From positions 92,682,501 through 92,746,500 of the forward strand of contig CM073886.1 in NCBI GenBank assembly GCA_037176705.1: 64,000 nucleotides of DNA, read 5' to 3'. Numbering within the stretch: the first letter of the stretch is position 1; each line of letters starts with the position of its first letter. Below, piece after piece: positions 1-10,769 of this stretch. Source of the DNA: Molossus alvarezi (taxonomy: Eukaryota > Chordata > Mammalia > Chiroptera > Molossidae). The notes below the pieces were generated by a model that saw only the letters and a program-made list of their open reading frames with translations, was not told the origin of the DNA and did not search any database. The translations under genes were made by a program, and so were the position numbers.

Positions 1-1180
1 TCACTTTCATTTACAGGAGATAAATTATTTCCAGTCAGATACAGAAAAACTGTACTTTCACAAAAATTCCTAGGAATACTTATAAGGCCTAAGTTATGGT
101 ACTTAATATGTCTCCCAGTGCAGAGCTGGCAAACGGACAAATGTCCAAGTATCTCTTTATGGAATAATTAATACAAGATTACAGGTAAGAAGAAGTAAGA
201 GCAGTAGGCAAGGCAGAGAAAAACGCAATCCACACATAGCCCTGTTATTGTTTTTTCTGTTCATATCAGAATGGGCGATAAAAAGAAAAGATAAAACTTT
301 AAATCATCAAAAAGTTCTTAAAATGAAAGTTTTATAATACCAGAAATTCTGTATTCTATTTCATATTTATTAGAATCAGCCAATAATACTAAGTACCGAT
401 AAATCATACTATGATGACAGCATAAAATAATGAGTTTGGAATATGCTCTAGAAATATTAGCACCTCCAGGCCATTAACCCACTGTTTCACAAAATAATAA
501 CTCAAATTTCATGAACTGTAAAATAATATGTTTGCTAAGTTCATTTAAAATATTACAACTGACCATAACAAAGGTGATATATGATGATGCAAGAATACTG
601 GTCTTTGGATATAATATGTCTCTTTATCAACTTAAAGTCTAATATTAATGAAATAACATTATAACTTATAAAACTACAAATTCATTAGAAAACAAACTCT
701 ACTGAAAATACAGCTTTTCACAAATCAAAGTATTTTCTGTTTCAGCTAAAAGTTCATATTTAAATAAACAGTCTTACCAAGAATAGGAAATTTATATTAT
801 TAACACTCAGCCGATTCAAGTAAAGGTTTTCTTTCTAAATCTGAGGAGAGAAATTTCTAAACTCCATTTCTTTCTGTGGCACAGTTGATCTCTACTCCTC
901 CACCTTTCTTTTTTTTTTTTTTTAAGTCACAGTTTGCTCAGGAAACACCACTTTTTACATTGGTTCCTCACAGTGTATAAAACAGAGGTTGCCATGGATA
1001 CAGGAAACAGAGAGACAGGAAGTAATTTTATCTGTGTTTCAAAAGTATTGTTGAAAGGAAATCTCAGGAACTTATTTTTCAAACTGCAGTTAATTTGAAT
1101 TTTCCTAATGCACACACCTAAATACGGCATAATTTTAAAAATCAGTGTTTTTTTAAAGAGGAAAAAAAACCTGAAAATTT
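1..1180. other. IPO11 intron, no recognisable feature
   Basis: AT-rich intronic sequence. The 67-codon frame at 927-1130 (minus) has no recognisable protein similarity and runs into a poly-T tract. I see no exon, RNA gene or dated repeat here. Confidence 0.6.
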
Positions 1181-1330
1181 TAAATGTTCAGAATGAACAA
1201 ACACTCTATACATCAATGAAAGATAGCTACTGAGTGAAAAAAGCAAGTTGAAATAAGATGTAAATAGAGTAATAATATTTTTGTGAATTTTTAAATGCAT
1301 AAAATACTTATTTGTTCTGAATGCATATTA
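1181..1330 (+). mobile_element. Old L1 (L1M-type) 3' fragment, uncertain
   Basis: A short stretch resembles the late ORF2/3' region of ancient L1s (catcaatgaaagatagctac, then gtgaaaaaagcaagttg, a wording common in L1M copies). It is too short and diverged for a family name. Confidence 0.35.
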
Positions 1331-1501
1331 GAAACGTCCATTCTGTTTTATTCCTGTAAAAAACAGGTAGCAAAATACACAAACAATTTAGAATAATGAA
1401 CGCAAATGTTACACTATCCTCTATGCTCTTCTATTTTAATTTTTCAAAATAAAATTGGGGAGTATAAAAATAATTAAAAATTACTAATTAGTGCCTTAAT
1501 A

Positions 1502-1628
1502 CAAGTTGCAGCAAAATAGATTTACAGTTTTAAGTATGCAAAACACAGTTTATTCTTGTATTATTATTTAGAAATTATTGTATTATTTTCCATACAAATA
1601 ACTGTAAACCTACTTTTGCCCCACCCTA
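1502..1628. mobile_element. mariner-derived MITE, copy 1
   Basis: About 127 bp ending in actgtaaacctacttttgcc-ccaccc, with a degraded inverted counterpart at its left end (gcaaaatagatttacagttt). It is flanked by TA dinucleotides, the Tc1/mariner target duplication. The internal wording (tttattcttgtattatt...tattattttccatac) matches a second copy at 25641-25804. No coding capacity; a non-autonomous element. Confidence 0.7.
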
Positions 1629-1806
1629 TATGTTAAGGTATATGCCTTAAGGTGTATAATGATATCAAGTTGCATACAAAATTACTAACAAAAGTTATCT
1701 TTTGCCAAGAAAAGTTCAGGAGAGTGAAAGAGGCCCCTGAATAACATTTTACTATATATGCATCTGAGTACGTTTTGAATCTTTTAGGATAAATGTGTAT
1801 AAGTTA

Positions 1807-2107
1807 GTATAATATAATATAATATAATATAATAAATATAATATAATTTTTTAATCCTCCCTGGAGGTCACAGTTTCACTGATTTTAGAGAAAGAGGAAG
1901 TGAAGGAGGGAGAAGGAGAAGAAGAGAAGGGGAGAGGGAGAGCGAGAGAGAAACATTGATGTGAGAGAGTAACATCAACTGGTTGCCTCCCATATGCACC
2001 CCAACCAGGATGGAATCTGAAACCTAGTTATGTGCCCTGAGTGGAAATCAAACCCACGACCTTCTGGTACACAGGACAATGCTCCAACTGAGCCACACGG
2101 GCCAGGA
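1807..2107 (-). mobile_element. VES SINE, minus strand, with (TATAA)n tail
   Basis: Reverse complement of a VES SINE. The tRNA-like head ends near 2107 (gggccaggac on the plus strand), the GA-rich strand of the CT body is at about 1890-1955, and the tail has become a (TATAA)n microsatellite at 1807-1850. It is diverged from consensus, so relatively old. It lies in the same sense as IPO11. Confidence 0.8.
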
Positions 2108-2187
2108 CTGATCTTATGGATCTTAAAAGTTACTTATGGACCCAAATACTAACATTTAAAATGGGGTTTACAATTAAAAATAGTCCA

Positions 2188-2436
2188 GCCCTGGCCGATT
2201 TGGCTCAGCAGTTAGAGTGTCAGCCTGCAGACCAAAGAGTCATGGGTTCAATTCCAGTCAAGGGCACATACCTTGGTTGTGTTTGGTCCCCGGCCCTGGT
2301 CAGAGTGGTGCAGGAGGCAATTAGTCAATGTGTTTCTTTTATATCGATGTTTCTCTCTCTTTCTCTCCCTTCCTCCCTCCCATTCTGTCTGAAAATAAAT
2401 GGAAAAATATCCTTAGGTAAGGAATAAAAATTTTTT
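2188..2436 (+). mobile_element. VES SINE, full length
   Basis: Head gccctggccgatttggctca, A-box-like and B-box-like (gggttcaattcc) promoter parts, CT-rich body and terminal AT-rich tail. Probable TSD AAAATAGTCC at 2177-2186, echoed as AAAAAGTCC after the tail near 2437. The frames of 103 and 61 codons here are SINE sequence. Confidence 0.85.
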
Positions 2437-2539
2437 AAAAAGTCCATTAACAGTAAATAAATATTATCATTTTGCTCAATGTAGGGTGAAATTTTACTAA
2501 GAAGCAGCATCTCGGTACAGATTTCTATTCAGTTTCAAG

Positions 2540-3130
2540 GAAAAAAATATTAACTGCACAGTGGAGAAATCAGACATCTTGACCAGGATTAGCATCACTA
2601 GTGAGAAGCAGGTGGACACCATATGCTACCCCAGATGTGATATTTCAAGGAGGACAGAAGATACTGATGTAATATTCCAACCAGAAATGTATAATAATCT
2701 AATGTATTATAATCTAATAATGAGGAAACATCAGAAACACCCCGATGAGGAACATTTTATTCTGTTGTGACAGAAGGAGTGAGGGATGAATGCAGGGAAG
2801 GAAGGGGAAAGGAAGAGAAGGATACAGAGAAAAGGACTGTATTCTTAAAAAATGTTACCCATTACAGAGAAGGACTCAGAAAATGACATTACAGAGTAAA
2901 GCACCACCAGATCCTAGATTGAAATTAGGGGAAAAGGCCATGATTTATGCAACTTACATGCAAATGGTTCAGAAAATAAAGAATGGCTTGATCATCTTGT
3001 CTATCAACTGCACACAAGAAGTAGAGGGAAAAATGTTTTCCCTTGGCTTCTGCTGTCTGGACTGCAGGGGACATAAGACTTTGATACACATTCATAATTT
3101 TTCAGTGGTAACAGGAATAGGGCAACTTTA
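2540..3130. other. Intron with probable ancient interspersed repeat
   Basis: The wording (gatcctagattgaaattagg, gaacattttattctgttg) is reminiscent of an old mammalian repeat, but I cannot name it. The 69- and 113-codon frames have no recognisable product. Confidence 0.35.
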
Positions 3131-3239
3131 GTTGGTAATGTGACTTCTAATACCAGCTCAATCTACTAACAAAAACCCATTTATAAAATGAGACCTACAC
3201 AATGTATGAGAATCTGTTATTTGAAATTATCAATTACCC

Positions 3240-3499
3240 GCCCTGGCCGGTTTGGCTCAGCGGTTAGAGCGTCGGCCTGCGGTCTGGAGAGACCCGGGTT
3301 CGGTTCCCGCTAAGGGCGCGGACCTCAGTTGCAGTTTGTCCCCGGCCCTGGTTGGTCGTGCGGGTGGCAGCCACTCGATGTGTTCCTTTCACATTGATGT
3401 CTCTCTCTCTCTCTGTTCCTCTCTCTCCCTCCCACTCTACCTGAACAAAAAAAAAAAAAAAATGGAAAAATGTCCTCGGGTGAGGATAAAAAAAAAAAA
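3240..3499 (+). mobile_element. VES SINE, young-looking
   Basis: Near-consensus VES head (ggcctgcggtctggagagac, gggttcggttcccgc), CT body and double A-rich tail. It is bounded by a 17-bp TSD, GAAATTATCAATTACCC at 3223-3239 and GAAATTATCCATTACCC at 3500-3516, with one mismatch. The Pol III A and B boxes look intact. Confidence 0.92.
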
Positions 3500-3589
3500 G
3501 AAATTATCCATTACCCTAATCGATTCCATTAGAAGAGGTACTTCTAATAATAACTGAGGCTGATTAATCACTTAGAAATAATGTCTTAA

Positions 3590-3801
3590 AGTCTCCCTTT
3601 CGTTTTTTTAGAGAGAGAGGAAGAAAGAGAGAGAGAGAGAGATGGAAATGTCAGTGAGAGAGAACACTAACTGGTCGGCTCCTACGTGCCTCCCACTGGG
3701 GATCAGGCCCACGGGCTGGGCATGTGCCCTGAACAGGAATCGAACTGGCAGCTTTTTGGTGCATGGATTAAGGCTCAACCACTTAGCCACACTGGCCAGG
3801 C
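3590..3801 (-). mobile_element. VES-type SINE, second subfamily, minus strand
   Basis: Reverse complement of the subfamily whose head reads ...gccagtgtggctaagtggtt. On the plus strand it ends gccacactggccagg at about 3800 and starts with a T-rich tail at about 3602. The two overlapping frames of about 100 codons are SINE sequence. Confidence 0.8.
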
Positions 3802-4494
3802 TCTCATCCTTATTTTTAATTATGGCAGATAATAAGTATAAAAAAATCTGTCCACTAATGACTTTCATTCCAAAATTAACCATCATTATAATAGAAACAA
3901 TAAATGACACAAAATTTTTTTTTATCATTTATTGAATGCTTACTATTAAATGCTTTGGGAAGTTTAAAAATTATACTCTATTTGAAAGGCTGGTGCAAAT
4001 CGTATTTTTTAAATTGTGGAATTATAGAATACTATAAATTGTTTATTATTTTTTACAGTAAACTAATATTTATAAAGACAAAGTAACTTCCTAAGTATAT
4101 AAATAAAAATAAATTCCAAATTCCACAGTCTCACATTACCTCTTTTCTAAATTTATAAAAATATATTTAATGCTCAAATAACTAACAAATTTAAATGACA
4201 CATCCTTTTCACTGTAATACATTTAAATTCATTCCACACTTTTTTTTTGGAAAGGGTATTAACAGGAAGGTATACAGAATTCACATATAAAATGAATTTA
4301 ATAAACAGATTAAAAGTATGCCTAAAGTAGGCCCATTCAAAGAGCTCCTAATTTGCGACAATACTACAGATCACAGTATATACAAACACTCCCCTCTTTA
4401 GGACTGCTAAATGTGAACATGTTTTTATGGTATGCTAATATGGCAAAACTGAAGAATAAGGTATCCCAAATAGCACTCTAAAGAGTAACCAAAA
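3802..4494. other. IPO11 intron, nothing recognised
   Basis: AT-rich intronic DNA without splice-bounded conserved coding sequence or a repeat I can name. Confidence 0.5.
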
Positions 4495-4546
4495 ACTACA
4501 GGACACTGAAAAAAGAAACAGAGGAAGATACAAAAAAGTGGAAGCA

Positions 4547-4754
4547 GCCCAGCCCATGAGGCTCAGTGGTTGAGTATCAACCCATGCACCAAGAGGTCGC
4601 CAGATTCAATTCCCTCAGGGCACATGCCCAAGTTGTGGGCCCAATCCCCAGAGCGGGGCATGCAGGAAGCAGCCAATCAATGTTCTCTCTCATCCATGTT
4701 TCCATCTCTCTCTGCCTCTCCCTCTCCCTTCATCTCTCTAAAATCCATAAAGAA
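4547..4754 (+). mobile_element. VES-type SINE (second subfamily) inside the L1
   Basis: Starts gcccagcccatgaggctcag and has a B box (agattcaattccc) and a CT body ending aaatccataaag plus A tail. TSD AAAAAAGTGGAAGCA at 4532-4546 and AAAAAAGTAGAAACA at 4755-4769, with two mismatches. The L1 sequence continues across it, so it is younger than the L1. Confidence 0.88.
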
Positions 4755-5448
4755 AAAAAAGTAGAAACATATTACATGTTCATGGATTGGAAGAATCAAC
4801 ACCATTAAAATGTCCATACTACCCAAAGCAATCTATAGAGTCAATGCAATCCCTATTAAAGTACCAATGGCATATTTCACAGATCTAGAACAAATACACC
4901 AAAAGTTTATATGGAACCAAAATAGACCCTAAATAGCCACAGTAATCTTGAAAATGAAAAACAAAGTGGGAGGGATCATAATACCAGATATCAAGTTATA
5001 CTACAATGCCATTGTAATCAAAACAACCTGGTACTGACACAAGAGCAGGCATATAGATCAATGGAACAGAACAGAGAACATAGAAATCAACCCAAGACTT
5101 ATGCACAATTAATATTCAACAACGGAGGCAAGAGCATACAATGGAGAAAAGATAGTCTCTTCAATAAATGGTGTTGGGAAAATTGAACAGGTACATGCAA
5201 AAAAAAAAAAAAATGAAACTAGACCACCAACTTACACTATACACAAGAATAAACTCAAAATGGACTTAAATGTAACTCGTGAAACCATAAAAATCCTAGA
5301 AGAAAATATAAGAAGCAAAATCTCAGACATTACATGTAGCAGAATTTTCACTGCTACATTGCCCAGGGCAAGAAAAACAAAGAAAAAAAATAATATGTGG
5401 ACTACATCAAACTACAAAGCTTCTGCATGACTAAAGAAAACAGCATCA

Positions 5449-5696
5449 GCCCTGGCCGGTTTTGCTCAGTGGTTAGAGCATCCGCCTGCGGTCCGGAGAG
5501 ACCCGGGTTCGGTTCCCACTAAGGGCACGTACCTCGGTTGCAGTTTGTCCCCGGCCCTGTTGGTCGTGCGGGTGGCAGCCACTCGATGTGTCCCTTTCAC
5601 ATCGATGTTTCCCTCTCTCTCTCTTCTTCTCTCTCCCTCCCACTCTGTCTGTACAAAAAATGGAAAAATGTCCTCGGATGAGGATAAAAAAAAAAA
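5449..5696 (+). mobile_element. VES SINE inside the L1, perfect TSD
   Basis: Near-consensus VES copy with tail (gaggataaaaaa). Exact 16-bp TSD AAAGAAAACAGCATCA at 5433-5448 and 5697-5712, interrupting L1 ORF2. The 140-codon minus-strand frame 5466-5888 is antisense SINE plus L1 and is not a gene. Confidence 0.93.
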
Positions 5697-6672
5697 AAAG
5701 AAAACAGCATCAAAAGGAAAAGGAGCCCACTCTCTAGGAGCATACATTTGCCAATGATACATCGAATAAGGGGTTAATATGCAAAAAATCCAATTAAAAT
5801 GGGCAGAGGACCTGAATAGACACTTCTCCAAATAGAACATGCAAATGGCCAAGAGACATATGAAAAAATGCCCAACATCTCTAATCATCAGAGAGATGCA
5901 AATTAAAATGACTATGAGATATCACCTTACACCTGCCAGAATGGCTGCCATCAACAAATCTTCAAACAAGTGCTGGCGAGGGTGTGGAGAAAAGGGGACT
6001 CTAGTATACTGCTAGTGGGAATACAGACTGGTGCAGCCACTATGGAAAACAATATGGTGCTTCCATTAAAAATGGAACTGCCATTTGATCCAGTGATCCC
6101 ACTTCTAGGAATATATCCTAAGAAGCCTGAAAAACCAATCAGAAAGAATATATGCACCCCTCTGTTCATAGCAGAGCTATTTACAATAGCTAAGATCTGG
6201 AAACAACCCAAGTGTCTATCAGTAGATGAGTGGATATAAAAGCTGTTGTACATTTACACAATGGAGTACTATGCAGCTGTAAGAAAGAAAGATCTCTTAC
6301 CCTTTGAGACAAGGAGGGACCTGGAAAGTATTATGCTGAGTGAATTAAGTCAGTCAGAGAAAGACAAGTACCACATGATCTCACTTATTTATGGAATATC
6401 ACGAACATAATAAGCCGTGGATCAAAATAGATCCAGAGACATGTAAGTAGAGAACAGACTGACAAACCTCAGAGGGAAGGGGAATGGGGGAATGAGAAGA
6501 GATAAACCAAAGAACTTCTATGCATATAAGCACAACCAATGAACACAGAAAATAGTCTGGGGAAAGCAGGAGGGAGGTGGAATCAGGGAAGAGGAGGTCA
6601 ATGGGGGAAAAGGCAGGGGGACATCTGTAATACTTTCAACAATAAAGATAAAAACAAAAATTCAAAAAAAAA

Positions 6673-6965
6673 GAAGTTAGCTATATAAGAATACTTATTG
6701 TAGGATTCTATTCATATAAAACTCTAAAATGCAAACTAATCTACAGTAACAAAAAGCAGATGGGTGTTTGCTTGAGGAAGCCAGCAGTGGGAAGGAGAGA
6801 GATTACAAAGAAGCGCGAGGAGACGTTTGAGGTCATGCATATTTTCACTGTCTTGATTGTGATCGTTTCATGGGTATATACATATATCAGAATTCATTAA
6901 GTTGTACCGTACAAGTATGTGTATTTTAGGTATGCCAATTATACCTTCATAAAGCTATTTAAAAC
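6673..6965 (+). mobile_element. Old L1M 3' end
   Basis: The wording ttttcactgtcttgattgtg, tttcatgggtatatacatat, ttaagttgtaccgtacaagt and aattataccttcataaagct is typical of the 3' end of ancient L1M copies. Confidence 0.75.
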
Positions 6966-7440
6966 AAACAAAAAAGGACAGCCAAAAAGTATGCTATATT
7001 TCCTACCAAAACTGACAAATTGAAAGATTAAATTAGCTTAATTTTTTAGATATAAACATTCTTTAGAAGTTGAGAAAATGTTGTTTAGTTGGGAGAAAAA
7101 GCAACACACAATTATTACAGCATAGGTATTTATTAAATTCATGTAATTCTTCATTTAATAAAGTTACTGTGTACCTAGTATGGGTTAGACATGGTATAAG
7201 AACAAGAGATGGTTAATATACAATGTATTAATTATGCTTTTTATTTTCTGTATGCTGATACTTTAACAAATGGAACCTTGCTAACCCTGAAAAGACTACC
7301 CCTCTTAAGGTTACTCAATACCTAGTGATAGTAAATAACTGATTTTTGAGCACATATTTCATATGCAAGTCAACTGATCCAGATCCCAAACCCCAACTAC
7401 CTCTTTTATAAGGCTTTTATACTCCAGGCCACAATCTCCC

Positions 7441-7745
7441 TGTACTAACCACCTTAGGGCCAGGCATCAGACAACGTATGATAGCCCTTACACCCTCGAA
7501 CCTGCTGAAATTATTCAAACTAGCCAATCCTACACCTGCGTGCCCAAGCTTTCCTATTCCTTCTCATGGAAACCACAATAAAGGCTCTTGCCCACATTTT
7601 CCCTTCACTCACTCTGGCCCCTGACCAACCCTGATGTTTCTGTGTGGTTCTGACTGGTGTGGCATGCTCCCTCTTCTTCGGAATTATAAGCAACAAACTA
7701 CTTTCAATATCAACTGTCCCTTGATCTGCTGGCTTCACCATATCT
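7441..7745 (+). mobile_element. Probable ERV solo LTR (partial)
   Basis: About 300 bp, richer in GC than its surroundings, starting TG. It contains cacaataaaggctcttgccc (a polyadenylation-signal context as in an LTR R region) and ends near ggcttcacca. No gag, pol or env sequence adjoins it. The 73-codon minus frame at 7520-7741 is not a known protein. I did not find a convincing TSD. Confidence 0.5.
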
Positions 7746-7803
7746 GAAAAATAATAAAACCTACATTTTAAAGCACTCAGAACCTATTATTGAGGCATTC
7801 ACA

Positions 7804-7849
7804 GCCCAGCTGGTGTGGCTCAGTAGCTCAGTGTCGATCCACACACCAA
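7804..7849 (+). mobile_element. 46-bp tailless SINE head with 12-bp TSD
   Basis: Only the first ~46 bases of the second VES subfamily are present (gcccagctggtgtggctcag through the tRNA anticodon-arm equivalent). There is no B box, body or A tail. It is bounded by a perfect 12-bp duplication GAGGCATTCACA at 7792-7803 and 7850-7861. This matches the published class of tailless retropseudogenes. Confidence 0.75.
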
Positions 7850-7861
7850 GAGGCATTCACA

Positions 7862-9574
7862 TTTAGTAATATTTACTGAACAGAAAATTGAACGAATAAG
7901 CAAAGAATGAATGTGGACAGCAAACAAGCAAACACTAGATTCAAAATTAAAGACCTGAATCCTAGCATTTTTCAATATGTAACCAGTTGGGCAAAATGGA
8001 TTTGCTCATTCTATTTCTACAGACAAAAATGCTTAACATCTGTACTGGGATCAAGTCCCTTCAAAATCAAGGTCAAATGCCAAATGCAAAGCTTCTGCTG
8101 CCAGAAAGTACCCAATCTTTACCATTAAGCTCTACCGGTCCATGTATATAAGTAACCCTTGCTTTGTACTTTTCTAATACTGTGACTTCATCCACCATCC
8201 ACCATCCTTTCAAGTATACAACACTTTTGTGCACTCTGCTAATGAGAACTATGAATTTCCCAAGAGCAATGTCCATGCCTAATAGTTCTCTGTATCCACA
8301 CAATACTTACTTGGTACAACTTTTTATACACAGCAGGTTCTCAATATATATATATTTTAATGGAACCACATATAATTGAAACCAAATTTACCAATCACAT
8401 GTAAAAACTGATATAACAGTAGTTACAATAACATGAATGCCTCTGCTGTCTCCCAACACTTACCTATATGACCATAGCAATTATCGTTGCAAAATCACTA
8501 TGGACAGCTCTCAAGACCAGATCAACCAAATATATCAATAGGGGAAATATCAATATCAACAGGAGGAAAAATGCCACAAAGAGTAAGTAAAAGTATGTCT
8601 ATGTTTTTTTAAAGATTCTATTATCATTGCACCATATTTATCCTCAGGGAATTTAGATGAGCTATTCCTAATTCAAACAAACTAGGATGATGTCAACCAC
8701 CATGAAGGTAAAAAGATTCTCCAAAGACACTAAGACATTAAGAAAAAAAATTCTCCAAAGACACTAGTGAGTACTGTGATTGCCTGCTCTACAAATTTTT
8801 CCCCTATAGTTGTTATCTGACAATCCAAAGTAACATTTACATTACAATAACTCTGTTGAGTAAAAGCATCCAAAGAAAGTCCACAGAGATCTAAAAGTAG
8901 TCATTCCCTTTGAGACAATGGCCTTGATCTGTGGGATCTTTTCTGTGGGAATACCAATCAGGAGAAAGTCCTTTTCTGTCTCTGCCACCAAACCTATTTT
9001 CTCTTCCTCTCTACTACTAAAAATGGGACAGAGGAAGGCAGACATACTTAGACCTAAAATGTTTGGGATCCAGAATCTGCAAAGCTGGCTTTTATAGAGT
9101 GCCTTCACAGAATTCCTTTCGGCTTTTCCAAATAGAAATATGCAACATTACTTAAAAAGAATATTCTTAAATGAAAACTTAAAACAACCACCAGAGAAAA
9201 ATAACTCAGTCTGTGTCTAAGCACAAATTTACTTAACTGAAAAATTCAGCTAGAATAACAGAGAGACCGGTAACATACCAGAAATTCAATTCTCCAGAGC
9301 AACAGATTACTTACTACCTTTATAACTGTTAAATCCCAGGAAAGAAACTGTATTTGTCAGTATATGTACAGAGAATTTCAATGTCTCTATGAAAATGACA
9401 GTGACACGTGGCAGAATCAGCCTGATAATGAAAAAATAATGCCGGGTAATAATTTAAGAACAAGTTTCCTTTGCTAAATACATCATTTTTTTTTCAAACA
9501 TAAAATGTATTTTCTTCATACAGTATAAAAGGTGATCTAGTAATACCAACTGTAGCAGCTTCTACAGCAGTAAT
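7862..9574. other. IPO11 intron; one micro-insertion, otherwise unassigned
   Basis: Mostly AT-rich sequence without a recognisable gene. The 8100-8350 stretch may hold a very old LINE/MIR remnant (gcaggttctcaata). The 71-88 codon frames here have no recognisable product. Confidence 0.45.
8716..8766. repeat. 17-bp direct repeats flanking a 17-bp A-tailed micro-insert
   Basis: ATTCTCCAAAGACACTA occurs exactly at 8716-8732 and 8750-8766. The 17 bp between (8733-8749) read agacattaag followed by an A run. This looks like an extremely 5'-truncated retro-insertion with its TSD; a slippage-type tandem duplication is the alternative. Confidence 0.6.
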
Positions 9575-9627
9575 AAAAGTAGTATCTATAAATAAAAAGT
9601 CATAAAAAAAAAAAAAAGTAGTATCTA
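9575..9627. repeat. 14-bp TSD flanking a 25-bp A-tailed micro-insert
   Basis: AAAAGTAGTATCTA is repeated exactly at 9575-9588 and 9614-9627. The insert 9589-9613 is taaataaaaagtcat plus an A run, like the last bases of a LINE or SINE. Read as an L1-mediated insertion truncated to almost nothing but its tail. Confidence 0.6.
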
Positions 9628-9654
9628 CTGAGTTCTTAAAATGAATTATTTAAA

Positions 9655-10452
9655 AGCAACTAACACATGGGTCTATTAGTTAGAGCTAATATTAATAATA
9701 GGAAGAAAGCAAATAGGAGGCCAGACGTTATAAGCATGGTCATCTGGACAATTTCACCAGGAAGCTGCAACTTCACAATCCCAGGGAACCAGTGGTCCAT
9801 TCACTGCAAATCACAGGGGAAGGGATGGAACGAAAGAAAGATGGGTGCATGCACAGTGAGCTGGGGTAATGTAGGGAAGGTGCTTGCCTGTCAGTCTAAC
9901 CTGGAGAAAAGATCATTGGCTAGGCAGGTAGAGCCACTGTAAGCTCCTGAAATCCTGAAGGGTTAATTGCTTAAGTTCCTAGTTATAACCCCCTAGCAAA
10001 GAGTTCTCTCTCTCTTGTCTCCTTGCCCACTGTTGTGCTCTCATGCTGGGTGACCCACACTTGCCCGTGTGCTAGCCTGCATGTGGCCTTAAGCAGTCGC
10101 ATGACCCATGGCCATGCAGACTTCACACTCAATGGACTGCAGCTGGAAACACAAGCTAAGCTAGCCAGATGCTGGACTGGATTGTGCTTTAATATGGAAC
10201 AGAGACTCTGGGCAGTGGCCTTAATCCTAGACCTGCTGAAGACAATACTGGACTTTTTCCATGTTGAGATGGAGGGGGATGGGATCTTGGAAGGGAATCC
10301 CGTTTATTTTGCATAAGTTTTCCACAATACATCATCCTCCTGTGGAGGCCTCAGAAAATTCTCTTCCCCGCAGCACCACAAGAACTCCACTTCCACCAGT
10401 AATAGGTTGGGACACAGAAGGCACCCCACTGATAACATTATATATAAGAAAC
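9655..10452. other. Unassigned GC-richer ~800-bp segment
   Basis: This segment, especially 9930-10440, is clearly richer in GC than flanking intron and has frames of up to 97 codons with no recognisable product. Related sequences (ACTGAGTTCTT...GAATTAT) flank it at 9627 and 10461, possibly parts of a MIR/LINE2-type repeat. It may be an old inserted element; I cannot classify it. Confidence 0.35.
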
Positions 10453-10565
10453 TAACATTCACTGAGTTCTTAGCTTGAATTATCTTCATAACAATCCTAT
10501 TTTTATAGGTACTATTATTAACCTCATTTTAAAGTTGAGTAAACAGATGTAAAGAAATTAAAAAC
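10453..10565 (+). repeat. MIR SINE remnant
   Basis: The succession actaacattcactgagttct, aacaatcctatttttatagg, tactattattaacctcattt and a diluted gttgagtaaaca follows the MIR consensus (bag of a tRNA-derived core SINE older than placental orders). Confidence 0.6.
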
Positions 10566-10769
10566 AGATGTAATCACTGTTAAAAAGTAATAGAACCTGG
10601 TAGTAAAATTCCTGAAACATTAGGTGGTATATATTTACGGATTATTGTCAGGGGCTCCCAAATAGGCACAGGGTAATCAATTAACTAATAGTCAAAAGTC
10701 TTTGTGTCAAGTTAAGAGTATCAAAGGTCAGTAAGGGTAGGGCAGAACCAGTTAAAAGCTGTATCTACC

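Larger units (their letters stand above)
4495..6672 (+). mobile_element. L1 LINE, 5'-truncated, carrying two SINEs
   Basis: It begins within late ORF2 (cattgaaaaaagaaa-type wording), runs through the ORF2 C-terminus ([20 protein letters not shown] at about 6080-6140) and a 3' UTR, and ends with acatctgtaatactttcaac and aataaagat plus A tail. It is interrupted by SINEs at 4547-4754 and 5449-5696. Frames are broken by stops. It is in the 3' UTR lineage shared with the copy at 59452. I could not see a clear TSD. Confidence 0.88.

Noticed and set aside
3240..3330. tRNA gene candidate (A and B boxes)
   Set aside because: It is the tRNA-derived head of a VES SINE with body, tail and TSD; the same applies to all other tRNA-like heads here.
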